Shown: positions 34,816 through 44,128, counted from the stretch's first letter. The stretch is DNA of 64,000 nucleotides from Myxococcus stipitatus (GCF_037414475.1 NZ_CP147913.1:4621001-4685000), one strand, 5' to 3'. The notes: a model not told the origin generated them from the letters alone. A program made the numbers and translations.

Positions 34816-35250
34816 ATGCGTGAGCCCGTCGACCACAAGCTCGCGGCCATCCTGGGTGGTGCCGCGCGTGTTGCTCGCCTGCGTTTGGGCCTGACCCAGA
34901 GCGACGTGGCCGAGCGTGTGGGCATGGCCATGGAGGTCTATAGCCGGTTGGAGCGGGGGCGAATGTTGCCTCGTACGCAAACGCTCAAGCGGCTGTGTGA
35001 CGTGCTCCAGGTGTCCTCGGATACGCTGCTGGGCGTGGGCCGGGGTGGTGCCTCGGTGACGCCCGTCACGCCGCGCAAGCCGGAGCGGGAGGACTCGCTG
35101 GAGCTGCGGCGCATGACGCGCAAGCTGCGGGAGCTGCCGCCGTCCCAGCTCCGCGCCGTCTCGCGCGTGGTGAACGCCGTCGTCTCGGTGATGCCTCCGG
35201 CCACCCCAGCCAAGCCGGTCCGCGCGGTGAAGCGCCGCAAGGCGGGCTAG
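34816..35250 (+). CDS. XRE-family transcriptional regulator (second of tandem pair)
   Basis: 144 residues. HTH GLTQSDVAERVGMAMEVYSR with LERGRMLPRTQTLKRLCDVL is about two-thirds identical to its neighbour at 34326, indicating tandem duplication. The C-terminal segment LRRMTRKLRELPPSQLRAVS mirrors the neighbour's, then a basic tail (PVRAVKRRKAG) is added. The two could form homo- or heterodimers. It lies 112 bp after the first regulator and 79 bp before the receiver gene, so it may belong to either unit. Confidence 0.87.
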   Translation: MREPVDHKLAAILGGAARVARLRLGLTQSDVAERVGMAMEVYSRLERGRMLPRTQTLKRLCDVLQVSSDTLLGVGRGGASVTPVTPRKPEREDSLELRRMTRKLRELPPSQLRAVSRVVNAVVSVMPPATPAKPVRAVKRRKAG

Positions 35251-35329
35251 GGGCCTCGCCGGGGGGCTGGGAATGTGGTGGGGCCGGGTGTTGAATCGAC
35301 GCGCCCCCCGACCTGGAGACGTGCCCCCC

Positions 35330-35707
35330 ATGACGACGCTGCGCAAGGTGATGTTGGTGGACGATGAAGAGGACATTCGCGCCATCGGCAAGCTGAGTCT
35401 GGGTCGTGTCGGCAAGTGGGAGACGGTGCTGGCCGCGTCGGGGAGCGAGGCGCTCGAGAAGGCGGCCTCCGAGCAGCCGGACCTCATCCTCCTGGACGTG
35501 ATGATGCCTGGCATGGACGGGCCCACGACGTTCGCGAAGCTGCGCGAGCAGCCCGCCACGGCGGCCACGCCCATCATCTTCATGACGGCGAAGGTGCAGA
35601 AGCAGGAGGTGGCCCGCTACCTGGAGCTCGGGGCGCTGGGGGTCATCGGCAAGCCGTTCGACCCCATGACGCTGCCCCAGGAGATTCGCAAGCTGGTGCC
35701 GGGATGA
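35330..35707 (+). CDS. Stand-alone CheY-like response regulator
   Basis: 125 residues, a single receiver domain: acidic pair D11/D12 (VDDEED), phospho-acceptor D56 in LILLDVMMPGMDG, Thr/Lys switch residues in FMTAKV and IGKPFDP. No output domain. It overlaps the hybrid kinase gene by 4 bp (ATGA), so it is translated together with it and is likely its phospho-acceptor or a shuttle in a phosphorelay. The ATG at 35330 excludes 19 upstream codons lacking the receiver fold. Confidence 0.93.
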   Translation: MTTLRKVMLVDDEEDIRAIGKLSLGRVGKWETVLAASGSEALEKAASEQPDLILLDVMMPGMDGPTTFAKLREQPATAATPIIFMTAKVQKQEVARYLELGALGVIGKPFDPMTLPQEIRKLVPG

Positions 35708-38259
35708 AGGTGACGCGCCTGTCCAAGCGCTCGGTGGCGCTGGCGGTGGGGGCGCTGCTGGTGCTGTGTGGTCTGTTCGTGGTGGGCCGCCCGTGGGAGA
35801 TGGCGGAGAACGACGGCTATCGCACGCGGCTGCAGCAGCTTCGTCTCTCCAGCGCGGAGCTGGAGCAGGACGCGCTGCGCTCCCGCCTGGGGTTGCCGGA
35901 GCTGCACGGCTCGGATGCCGCCGCGTTCGAGGCGCTGAAGGCGCGCGCGGAGCTCCTGCGAGAGCTGCCGTCCTTCCTCTCCGACGAGGAGCGGCGGGTG
36001 ATGCACGCCTCGCTGGAGTCGTACCTGCGCGCGCTGGAGGACAACCGCGCGTTGCTCGTGCGCTCGCGGGAAGCTCAGGCGCGGGGCGAACGGCGCGAGG
36101 CGGATGTCGCGCTGCAGGCGCTGCTGGAGCGCTCCGCCAGTGGTCAGGCCGAGCGGCTGGTCACCACCTTCCTCCAGCTCCACGAGCGGGCGCAGCAGGG
36201 CAACGAGCGCACGCGCATCGTGTTCTTCGCGGTGTCGCTGGTGCTGGGCGCGTACGTGGTGGTGGTGCTGGTGCGGCTGTCGCGGGCGTCGGCGGAGCTG
36301 GCCACGCTCAACGCGGACCTGGAGACGCGGGTGGAGGAGCGGGGGCGGGAGCTGGTGCGGGCCAGCGAGGAGCAGCGCGTCTCGGAGGCGCGCAAGGCGG
36401 CCATCCTGGAGGCGGCGCCGGACGGCATCGTCCTGGTGGATGAGGCGGGGCGGCTGCTCGAGCTCAACCCCATGGCGGAGCAGGTGTTCCGGGTGACGGC
36501 GGGGGAGGCGGTGGGGCGCGACTTCCTCTCCCTGGCGCTGCCCGCGTCGCTGCCCGCCGGCAAGCGCGAGGAGGTGGTGGCGGCGCTGCGGGTGACGTCG
36601 GGTCAGGCCACGCGCCTGGAGTCGCCGTGTCTGCGCGCCGATGGGAGCACGTTCCCCGCGGAGCTGACGTTGGCTCGGGTGCCGGGGACGGGGCCCGCGC
36701 GCTTCACCGCTTTCGTGCGCGACATCACCGAGCGCAAGGAAGTGGAGCGGATGAAGAACGAGTTCATCTCCACGGTGAGCCATGAGCTGCGCACGCCGCT
36801 CACGTCCATCCGGGGCTCGCTGGGGCTCCTGGAGGGCGGCATCGTCGGGGAGATTCCGGAAGAGGCGCTGGACATGGTGCGCATCGCGCGCACGAACACG
36901 GAGCGCCTCATCCGGCTCATCAACGACATCCTCGACCTGGAGAAGATGGAGGCGGGCAAGCTGGAGCTGAAGCTCGCGACGTTGGACGTGCATGAGCTGG
37001 TGGAGGCGACGTTCAGCGGCCTGAAGGGCGTGGCGGACGCGGCGAACGTGTCGCTGCGCGCGGTGGTGGAGGAGGCGCCCAAGGTGAAGGGCGACAGGGA
37101 CAGGCTCATCCAGGTGCTGACGAACCTGGTGTCCAACGCGGTGAAGTTCTCACCCGCGGGCGCGGAGGTGACGGTGCACGCGCGGCCGGAGGGCCTGGGC
37201 CGGGTGCGCTTCAGCGTGGTGGACCGGGGACCGGGCATCTCCGAGGAGCAGCGCGGGAAGTTGTTCGCGCGCTTCCAGCAACTCGACGGTTCGGACACGC
37301 GCTCCAAGGGCGGCACGGGGTTGGGGCTGGCCATCTCCCAGGCCATCGTGAATCAGCACGGGGGCGGCATCGAGGTGGAGAGTGTGCTGGGGCAGGGCTC
37401 CACGTTCACCTTCGCGCTGGAGGCGGTGCGCTCCGCGTCGGGGGTGCATCCCGCGGTGACGGCGGCGGCGATGAGCACGTCGCGTCACTCGGTGCTGGTG
37501 GTGACGGCGGACGCGGAGCTGTCCGCGCTGTTGCGGGAGCTCTTGTCGCAAGAGGGCTACCGGGTGGTGCGGGCATCGAGCCTGGCCGAGTCCGCGAAGC
37601 TGCTGGAGGACCTGTCTCCGGACGCGGTGGTGTTGGACACGCAGATGCCGGACGGGCAGGCGCTGGAGTGGGTGCGGAGCTTGCGGGAGCGGCCTCGCAC
37701 GCATGAGCTGCCGGTGGTGACGTTGTCGGGGCGTTCGCCGGGGGGCGAGGGCGTGGGCGCGGCGGTGTGGGTGGATTGGATATCGCAGCCGCTGGAGGAG
37801 GCGCGTTTGTTGAGTGCGCTCCGCCACGCGATGCGGCGGCCGGGACAGGCGCGGGTGCTGGTGGTGGATGACGACGTGGCCACGCGCCGGGTCATCTGCG
37901 CGCGGCTGGAGCGGTTGGGCGCGGTGCAGGTGTTCGAGGCCGCGGATGGAGAGAGCGCGGTGGAGCTGGCGCGCGAGACGCGGCCGGACCTCATCGTGCT
38001 GGACGTGGGGTTGCCGGGGTTGGATGGCTTCGAGGTGGTGGACATCCTGCGCCAGGGGCGGGGGAGGACCACGCCGCTCATCGTCTTCACGGGCCGGGAC
38101 TTGTCGCGCGCGGACCAGCGGCAGTTGACGCTGGGGATGACGCGGCATTTGAGCAAGGCGCGCTCCTCGGAGGAGGAGCTGGTGGCCTCCGTGCGTGAGC
38201 TGCTGAATGAATTGCTGTCGCGCAAGGACGGCGAATCAGGGAGAAGGGTCGTTTCATGA
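35704..38259 (+). CDS. Hybrid sensor histidine kinase (TM-sensor-TM-PAS-HisKA-HATPase-REC-REC)
   Basis: 851 residues. Membrane helices at about 10-28 and 177-197 flank a 150-residue helical periplasmic sensor (four-helix-bundle-like). Then come PAS (225-340), HisKA with His360 (VSHELRTPLTSIRGSLGLLE), HATPase with NLVSNAVKFSPAGAE, DRGPGIS and GTGLGLAIS, and two receivers. REC1 (about 595-705) has VVTADAEL in place of the acidic pair but keeps VLDTQMPDG. REC2 (about 715-835) has the full DDD and VLDVGLPGLDG. It is coupled by ATGA to both neighbours, so the three proteins should form one phosphorelay. REC1 may be a non-phosphorylatable docking domain. Confidence 0.94.
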   Translation: MKVTRLSKRSVALAVGALLVLCGLFVVGRPWEMAENDGYRTRLQQLRLSSAELEQDALRSRLGLPELHGSDAAAFEALKARAELLRELPSFLSDEERRVMHASLESYLRALEDNRALLVRSREAQARGERREADVALQALLERSASGQAERLVTTFLQLHERAQQGNERTRIVFFAVSLVLGAYVVVVLVRLSRASAELATLNADLETRVEERGRELVRASEEQRVSEARKAAILEAAPDGIVLVDEAGRLLELNPMAEQVFRVTAGEAVGRDFLSLALPASLPAGKREEVVAALRVTSGQATRLESPCLRADGSTFPAELTLARVPGTGPARFTAFVRDITERKEVERMKNEFISTVSHELRTPLTSIRGSLGLLEGGIVGEIPEEALDMVRIARTNTERLIRLINDILDLEKMEAGKLELKLATLDVHELVEATFSGLKGVADAANVSLRAVVEEAPKVKGDRDRLIQVLTNLVSNAVKFSPAGAEVTVHARPEGLGRVRFSVVDRGPGISEEQRGKLFARFQQLDGSDTRSKGGTGLGLAISQAIVNQHGGGIEVESVLGQGSTFTFALEAVRSASGVHPAVTAAAMSTSRHSVLVVTADAELSALLRELLSQEGYRVVRASSLAESAKLLEDLSPDAVVLDTQMPDGQALEWVRSLRERPRTHELPVVTLSGRSPGGEGVGAAVWVDWISQPLEEARLLSALRHAMRRPGQARVLVVDDDVATRRVICARLERLGAVQVFEAADGESAVELARETRPDLIVLDVGLPGLDGFEVVDILRQGRGRTTPLIVFTGRDLSRADQRQLTLGMTRHLSKARSSEEELVASVRELLNELLSRKDGESGRRVVS

Positions 38260-40280
38260 ATGAAGCCAAGACGCTCCTGTTCCTCGAGGACGACAAGGAC
38301 CTTCAGACGCTGGTCGGCGCCTTCCTGCGGGAGAAGGGCTATCGGGTGGAGGCGGCGCGCACGGCGGCGGAGGCTCGCACGCTGCTGTCGAAGATGCCGG
38401 TGGACGCGGCCATCGTGGACGGGCTGCTGCCGGGGGTGACGGGCGCGGACTTCATTCGCGAGTTGCGCAAGACGCTGCCGGACCTGCCGGTGTTGTTCGC
38501 GTCGGCGTTCTGGAAGGACCTGAAGAGCCACGAGATGTTGACGCGGCAGTTGAAGGTCGCGCGCATCATCCACAAGCCGTACCGGCCGGAGGAGTTGTTC
38601 CTCTGGGTGAATCAGCTCTTCGCCAACAAGCTGCCGCCGCCGGCGGGGCCTCGGGCGTTGGCGGATGTGGACCCGGTGCGCGACGAGCTGGCCGCGAGCC
38701 TGGTGGCGCTCAACGCGGAGTACGGCGCGCGGTTGAAGGACAAGGTGGAGGGACTGCAGAAGCTCCTGGCCGAGGCGCGCGAGGGGAACCGCGAGTCGCT
38801 GGAGCAGGCGTCCATCATCACGCACAAGCTGCACGGCACGGCGGGCAGCTACGGGTTCTCGGAAGTGAGCCTGGCGGCGGGGCGGCTGGAGGATGCGCTG
38901 CGGACGGGGGGCGATGGGGCCCGGCTGGACTGGAGCATGGTGGACGTGGCGTTCCGCGAGCTGGCGGCGACGGCGTCCGTGCCGGTGATGCCGGTGCAAA
39001 AGGAGCCCCCTTCGGCGGTGTTGCCGACGGAGGGGGTGCTGCTGGTGGTGGACGAGGACGCGGAGTTGCTGGCGGAGGCGCAGAAGCTGGGGCGCTCGCA
39101 CGTGGTGCGGGTGTTGTCCGCGCGCACGGCCGACGAGGCGCTGGAGCTGGCGCGCAAGCAGTGGGTGGATGGCGTGGTCATCCACATGCATCTGGGGGGC
39201 GAGATGGGGGGCGTGCAGGCGGCGCACCTCTTGCGTTCGGCGGAGGGGTTGGGCTCATTGCCGCTGGTCTTCACGGGGGCGAAGGGCGGGTTGGAGGAGC
39301 GGGTGGTGGCGGCGCATGCGGGGGCGTCGTTGTTCCTGCCGAGGCCGTTCACGGGGCCGGACTTCGTGGCGGCGGCGGAGCGGATGGTGGCGGCGCGGCG
39401 GCCGGAGCGGGCGCGGGTGTTGGTGGTGGATGACGACCCGGAGGCGATTTCGGCGCTGGTGCATGCGCTGGCGAGCGAGCAGGTGGAGGTGGTGGGGCTG
39501 GGGGATGCGCACCGGTTGATGGAGGCGTTGGCCGAGCATCGGCCGGACCTGTTGTTGTTGGACGTGCAGATGCCGGGGCCCAGCGGGTTTGATTTGTGCC
39601 GCATCCTGCGTTCGACGCCGACGTGGCAGGACCTGCCGGTGCTGTTGATTACGGCGCACCTGGGGTTGGAGTTCCGGCTGGCGGCGTTCCAGGCGGGGGC
39701 GGACGACTACATCTCCAAGCCGGTGTTGAAGGAGGAGTTGAGGGCGCGGGTGCAGGCGCGATTGGAGCGGGCGCGGCTGTCGAAGGAGCGGGTGGAGCGG
39801 GACGCGCTGACGGGGTTGTTGACGCGCAAGCCGTTCATCGAGGGGATGCGGGCGCGGTTGTCGGAGGCGCGGCGGCAGCATCGCTCGTTGGCGTTGTGCT
39901 TCCTGGACGTGGACCACTTCAAGCAGGTGAATGACCGGTACGGGCACCTGGCGGGAGACCGCGTGTTGGCGCGGCTGGGGCGGCTGTTGGGCTCGCGCTT
40001 CCGGCGGGAGGACGTGCGCGGAAGGTGGGGTGGGGAGGAGCTGGTGGTGGGGCTGTTGGGAGAGACGGCCGCGAGCGCCCAGGCGATTCTGTCGCGCACG
40101 ATGGCGGAGGTGGCGCAGATGACCTTCGACGGCGACGGGGGCGAGTCCTTCCGGGTGACGCTGAGCGTGGGCATCGCGGAGGCCCCCGTGGACGGAGGCT
40201 CGCTGGAGGACCTGCTGCGTGCCGCGGATGTCCGGCTGCACCGGGCCAAGTCCAACGGACGCAACCGCATCGAGGTGTGA
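38256..40280 (+). CDS. REC-Hpt-REC-REC-GGDEF diguanylate cyclase
   Basis: 674 residues. A receiver (1-125, LEDDKD and VDGLLPG), an Hpt domain with His190 (ITHKLHGTAGSYGF), a degenerate receiver (about 260-375, VVDEDAE with MHLGGEMGG and no phospho-Asp), a complete receiver (about 385-505, VVDDDPE, LLLLDVQMPGPSG) and a C-terminal GGDEF domain. The active-site loop reads GGEEL near residue 592 and the inhibitory I-site RRED sits five residues before it, so c-di-GMP synthesis with product inhibition is expected. ATGA overlap with the hybrid kinase. The Hpt suggests phosphate passes from the kinase receivers through Hpt to a receiver that gates the cyclase. Confidence 0.94.
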   Translation: MNEAKTLLFLEDDKDLQTLVGAFLREKGYRVEAARTAAEARTLLSKMPVDAAIVDGLLPGVTGADFIRELRKTLPDLPVLFASAFWKDLKSHEMLTRQLKVARIIHKPYRPEELFLWVNQLFANKLPPPAGPRALADVDPVRDELAASLVALNAEYGARLKDKVEGLQKLLAEAREGNRESLEQASIITHKLHGTAGSYGFSEVSLAAGRLEDALRTGGDGARLDWSMVDVAFRELAATASVPVMPVQKEPPSAVLPTEGVLLVVDEDAELLAEAQKLGRSHVVRVLSARTADEALELARKQWVDGVVIHMHLGGEMGGVQAAHLLRSAEGLGSLPLVFTGAKGGLEERVVAAHAGASLFLPRPFTGPDFVAAAERMVAARRPERARVLVVDDDPEAISALVHALASEQVEVVGLGDAHRLMEALAEHRPDLLLLDVQMPGPSGFDLCRILRSTPTWQDLPVLLITAHLGLEFRLAAFQAGADDYISKPVLKEELRARVQARLERARLSKERVERDALTGLLTRKPFIEGMRARLSEARRQHRSLALCFLDVDHFKQVNDRYGHLAGDRVLARLGRLLGSRFRREDVRGRWGGEELVVGLLGETAASAQAILSRTMAEVAQMTFDGDGGESFRVTLSVGIAEAPVDGGSLEDLLRAADVRLHRAKSNGRNRIEV

Positions 40281-40305
40281 GCCGTCGCTCAGGCCTCCGT
40301 GGGAC

Positions 40306-41880
40306 TCACGGCGGCTCTGTCAGCACAATCAACCCACGGGCCGTGTCCACGATGTAGACATGGCCATCCCCGGGCACCTGGAGTCCGGTGGCGCCTTCCT
40401 CCAGGGTGTCACCGCGCCCCGGGTCCGTCTCTCGGAAGCTGTTGAAGTACGCCACCTCGCGTGGCTGCGTGGGGTTGCTCACGTCCAGCACGCGCAACCC
40501 CTCCTGGTGATACGTCAGGTAGAGCCGTGAGCCGCGCAGCTCCATCGCTCGCGGAGACACGACGGCGCGCAGCCCGTACTCGCCCATCTTCACGATGTGA
40601 AGGGGCTCGCTGACGTCCAGCACGCGCAGCCGCGCGCCCATGCCCAGGCTGCTCTCGAAGGCGATGGTGCGTCCGGCGAAGGTGCCCACCGCGCTCGCGC
40701 GGCTGTTGGCGTACGGATACGTGTAGCGCCCCAGCACCCGGACCCCCGGCGCCGTGCGCGTGTCGACGACCTGCAACCCCTCGCCCCGATGATTCACATA
40801 GAGCCGGCCCTGGTAGCTCACGGGCCCTTGCGAGGATGAGGCCTCGTCCATCAGACGAGCACCCGAGACAATATGTTGGAGAAGCTGGGGCTCGGCGGGT
40901 CTGGAGATGTCGAACATCATCGTCCCGGCCTTCGCGTCCAGGGCCACCGCGTAGAGCCGGTCCCCGTCCACGCTCACCATCCCCACCCCGACGGATGGGT
41001 CCAACGCCCGCCGCAGGAACACGGGTGCCTCCGGCCGCGAGATGTCGAACAGCACCACGCCCGAACTGGCGCTCGCGACATAGAGCACCCCGCTCTTCGA
41101 CGTCGCCCCGCGCCAGTCCGAGTCCCCCGGAAGGTTCATCCGCGCCACCTGCACGGGCGCCGAGGGCTCGTGGACATCGAAGACGGTGAGCCCACCCGGG
41201 CCGCTCACCGCGCTGTCCTGCGAGATGACATAGGCCCAGCCCCCGATGACCTGGAGGTCCACGGGCATGCCCAGGTTCACGGGGCGCTCGGAGACCCGGT
41301 GCATCCCACCGGAGACCTCGTGTTCACCCTTGAAGCGGACCACTCGCTCCGCGCGGAACGTCCCGGACTCCACCAGCACGCCTTGCTTGCACCGCGAGAA
41401 GCACCCTGTCAGCGCGCGCGGATTCACCGCGTTGCAGCCCGCGAAGGTGAACAGCCCTTCGTCCTGCGAGTAGCTGGAGATGAGGAACATCCGCGCGTTC
41501 CAGACGCCCGTCATGGCCTGGGTCCCCTGGACCTGCTCGGGCACCCCGTTGTCGCTCAGCTTGAATCCGCCCCCGCGTGTCGCCATGTGGACACCCTGGG
41601 TGCCTCGCGCATCGAAGCGCAGCTCGCTGCGATACACGCCCTGACGCTCCAGGTTCTCCAGCGAGCGGAGCTTGCACGCCGACAGGTCGAAGGAGTCGAG
41701 GCTCCCGCACACCGCGCCTTCCTCCATCACATGGCAGGCGGACAGCGGGCCGGTGTCCCTCCAGTCTCCCCACTCGGCGAGGGCGGTGTAGCTCCCATCC
41801 CAGGGGGGTGGCTCTGAAGAGGAGCAGCCGGCCGCCGTACAGGCGAGCAAGACCGTCCATGCGAGATGCGCACATCGCAT
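40306..41880 (-). CDS. LVIVD-repeat beta-propeller lipoprotein
   Basis: 524 residues. Signal peptide with lipobox (LLACTAAGC, Cys18). The N-terminal 200 residues are Cys-rich (six or more cysteines: CHVMEEGAVCG, AGCNAV, CFSRCKQG), then about seven LVIVD repeats such as VFDVHEPSAPVQVARMNLPG, LFDISRPEAPVFLRR and VLDVSNPTQPREVAYF, forming a cell-surface propeller. LVIVD proteins are abundant in myxobacteria and bind ligands or partners outside the cell. GGGAGGTATGCG precedes the ATG at 41880. Only 25 bp separate it from the convergent diguanylate cyclase stop codon. Confidence 0.86.
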   Translation of the reverse strand: MRCAHLAWTVLLACTAAGCSSSEPPPWDGSYTALAEWGDWRDTGPLSACHVMEEGAVCGSLDSFDLSACKLRSLENLERQGVYRSELRFDARGTQGVHMATRGGGFKLSDNGVPEQVQGTQAMTGVWNARMFLISSYSQDEGLFTFAGCNAVNPRALTGCFSRCKQGVLVESGTFRAERVVRFKGEHEVSGGMHRVSERPVNLGMPVDLQVIGGWAYVISQDSAVSGPGGLTVFDVHEPSAPVQVARMNLPGDSDWRGATSKSGVLYVASASSGVVLFDISRPEAPVFLRRALDPSVGVGMVSVDGDRLYAVALDAKAGTMMFDISRPAEPQLLQHIVSGARLMDEASSSQGPVSYQGRLYVNHRGEGLQVVDTRTAPGVRVLGRYTYPYANSRASAVGTFAGRTIAFESSLGMGARLRVLDVSEPLHIVKMGEYGLRAVVSPRAMELRGSRLYLTYHQEGLRVLDVSNPTQPREVAYFNSFRETDPGRGDTLEEGATGLQVPGDGHVYIVDTARGLIVLTEPP

Positions 41881-42207
41881 CGCATACCTCCCAGGTTGGG
41901 GAGCCCCGCGCCGGCCCGTGGGTTTCCGGCCAGGAGTGTAGGAATCCTCGTGTCCATTCGTGAAGCGGCCCCCCGTGCCTGGGTGAACAGTCCTTGTCTG
42001 GGGAGGTGTGGGGAGTGTCCGCTCCCGGTGGGAGGTGTCCGCCCGCTGTTCGTCAGTGGGCGAGAGGCCCGCCTGCCTGGAGCCTCGGCTGCCTGGGTGC
42101 ATCGGCGCCTCGCCGCGCGACGAGGGCGGACCTGGACCCGCCGATGCGCCGATTCGCCCTGAAGCGGCGCTCTCCCGGGCGGGGCGGCGACCTCTTAGTT
42201 CTTCCCC
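41881..42207. other. Divergent intergenic region
   Basis: 327 bases between the LVIVD lipoprotein (minus) and the flavoprotein (plus). A G/C-rich short tandem pattern GGGAGTGTCCGCTCCCGGT / GGGAGGTGTCCGCCCGCTG (about 42014-42054) is visible and could be a pair of binding sites. No -35/-10 pair is convincing. Confidence 0.4.
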
Positions 42208-43140
42208 ATGAGCAATTTCCTCGAGAAGGACGTGGTGATTGTCGGAGGAGGCCCCGCGGGCTTGAGCGCCGCGCTGATACTGGGGCGTGGGCGCAAGCGC
42301 GTGATGCTGTGCGACGCGGGCACTCCGCGCAACGCGAGGGCGGAGCACATGCAGGGCTTCGTCACTCGCGACGGCCTGCCGCCCTCGGAGTTCCGCGCCA
42401 TCGGCCGCGAGCAGCTGCGTCCCTACGACGTCGACCTGCGCGACGTGCGTGTCTCGAGCATCGAGCGCGTGGGCGCGCGCTTCCACGTGACGCTGGAGGA
42501 CGGCGTGAAGGTGGAGGCGCGCCGGGTGCTGCTGGCCACGGGCCTGGTGGATGAGATTCCCTCGGTGCCGGGCTGCCGGGAACTCTGGGGCCACGCGGTC
42601 TTCCAGTGTCCCTACTGCCACGGGTGGGAAGTCCGGGACAGGGCCTGGGGCGTGCTCGCCAACGCGGACGCGAACCTCTATGTCGACTTCGCGCTCTTCC
42701 TGAAGGGCTGGTCCTCCGACATCACGCTCTACACCCAGGCGGGCTTCCAGCTGTCGGCGGAGCAGCGTGAGCGCCTGTCGCGCGCGGAGGTGCGCATCGT
42801 GGAAGGCCAGGTCCGGCGCCTGGTGCTCTCGTCGGATGGCCAGGCGTTGCAGGCCGTGGAGCTGGAGGACGGGACGCAGGTGCCGCAGGACGTGCTGGTG
42901 GTGCATCCCCCGCAGCGGCAGGTGCCGCTGGTGAATGCGCTGGGGCTCGCGTTGGACGAGCTGGGTTTCGTGAAGGTGGATGCGACCCTGGAGACCTCCA
43001 TCCCCGGCATCTACGCGGCAGGAGACCTCACCACGCGTCTGCAGGGTGCGCTGTTGTCCGCGGCGGCGGGAGCGCAGGCCGCCTACCGGATGAACCACCT
43101 GCTCAACATGGAGGCCGTGGGAGCGGGCCACACGAAGTGA
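42208..43140 (+). CDS. Thioredoxin-reductase-like NAD(P)/FAD oxidoreductase
   Basis: 310 residues. FAD-binding GGGPAGLSAALILGRG near residue 13, a redox CPYCHGWE motif near residue 134, and the FAD-closing GIYAAGDLTT near residue 268. The normal second Rossmann motif (GxGxxA) is replaced by GVLANADANLYVD, so NADPH use is not assured; members with this change often act as oxygen-dependent dithiol oxidases rather than reductases. It may be co-transcribed with the AraC gene that follows (45-bp gap). A disulfide-forming or thiol-detoxifying role is likely; the substrate is unknown. Confidence 0.88.
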   Translation: MSNFLEKDVVIVGGGPAGLSAALILGRGRKRVMLCDAGTPRNARAEHMQGFVTRDGLPPSEFRAIGREQLRPYDVDLRDVRVSSIERVGARFHVTLEDGVKVEARRVLLATGLVDEIPSVPGCRELWGHAVFQCPYCHGWEVRDRAWGVLANADANLYVDFALFLKGWSSDITLYTQAGFQLSAEQRERLSRAEVRIVEGQVRRLVLSSDGQALQAVELEDGTQVPQDVLVVHPPQRQVPLVNALGLALDELGFVKVDATLETSIPGIYAAGDLTTRLQGALLSAAAGAQAAYRMNHLLNMEAVGAGHTK

Positions 43141-43185
43141 CGCGAGGTTGAGCCCGGCCCCATCGCCCGCTACGAAGGCCCCACC

Positions 43186-44067
43186 ATGCCGCCCGTCACA
43201 CACCCACCCCACCTCCATGGAGAGTCCACGCTGCGGCGGGACTTCGAGGAGAAGCGGCGGCTCACCTGGATAGGCCCGCTGGCGCACGGCTCGCTGCGAG
43301 TCCCCAGGCACTCGGTGGTGCACGCCTACGCCGCGGTGGTGCTGGTGCTACGGGGCGAGTCCCACGTGCGGCACGCGGGAGAGCTGGTGCTGCGCGCGGG
43401 AGACGTGCACCTCATCCCACCGGGGGATGCGCATGGGCGAGAGCACTCGGATGCGCAGGCCCTGGGGCTGGGCTTCTACCTGGAGGCGCTGTCGGACGAC
43501 CCGGAGGAGCGCGAGGCCCGTCTGCGCCCCCTGCTGCGGGTCCGGGGCGGCTGTCACCCGGTGCTCCGTCCGACGCTCCCACAGCGCCGGCGCCTGCTGC
43601 GCTGGATGCGGCTGATGGAGGAGGAACAGGCGCGCGCGGAGCGAGGCAGTGAAGAGGCGAGCCTGGCCCTGCTCCGCCTCGTCCTCATCGAACTGGAGCG
43701 GATGAGCTCTCCGGAGGCCGTCGTCGAGCCCGCATCCGTGGGACTGAGCCGCCGCGCGCTCACGTACATCGAGACCCACTGCCTGGAGCCGCTGTCGCTC
43801 GCGAAGGTGGCGCGGGAGCTGGGCCGCTCCGCGCCCCATGTCGCGCAGGTGGTGCGACAGGAGACAGGGCGCTCGGTGGGAGAGTGGATTCTCGAGTGCA
43901 GGATGGCCGAGGCCCGCAGTCGTCTGCGACACACCGATGAGCGTGTCGACATCGTCGCGGAGCGGGTGGGGTATGCGGATGTGACGCACTTCATCCGTCT
44001 CTTCCGTCGCGTCCATGGTGTGACACCTGCCGCATGGAGGCGGCGGATGGAGGCGGGAGTGCGCTGA
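43186..44067 (+). CDS. AraC-family transcriptional regulator with cupin sensor
   Basis: 293 residues. A cupin sensor domain (about 20-110: VRHAGELVLRAGDVHLIPPG, with His residues typical of AraC N-domains) is joined to a C-terminal double helix-turn-helix (about 190-290: YIETHCLEPLSLAKVARELG; VAERVGYADVTHFIRLFRRV; GVTPAAWRRR). Ligand unknown. It follows the flavoprotein gene in the same direction and may control it. Good match to AraC length and signature. Confidence 0.92.
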   Translation: MPPVTHPPHLHGESTLRRDFEEKRRLTWIGPLAHGSLRVPRHSVVHAYAAVVLVLRGESHVRHAGELVLRAGDVHLIPPGDAHGREHSDAQALGLGFYLEALSDDPEEREARLRPLLRVRGGCHPVLRPTLPQRRRLLRWMRLMEEEQARAERGSEEASLALLRLVLIELERMSSPEAVVEPASVGLSRRALTYIETHCLEPLSLAKVARELGRSAPHVAQVVRQETGRSVGEWILECRMAEARSRLRHTDERVDIVAERVGYADVTHFIRLFRRVHGVTPAAWRRRMEAGVR

Positions 44068-44099
44068 ACGGTTGTTCTGTGTTTTGTCGGGCGTTTCAA

Positions 44100-44128
44100 T
44101 TGACAGGGCACTGTCAAGTCGCTAGTTC
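44100..44128 (+). promoter_or_regulatory. Candidate promoter with overlapping dyad
   Basis: TTGACA (44100-44105) is spaced 17 bp from TAGTTC (44123-44128), a fair sigma70-type pair. The -35 box is one arm of TTGACA-N6-TGTCAA (44100-44117), which could be an operator. It would drive the small frame at 44261. Confidence 0.4.

Noticed and set aside
41881..43323. Upstream extension of the LVIVD lipoprotein frame to 1005 residues
   Set aside because: The extension overlaps the flavoprotein gene on the other strand and lacks motifs; the lipoprotein signal peptide fixes the start at 41880.
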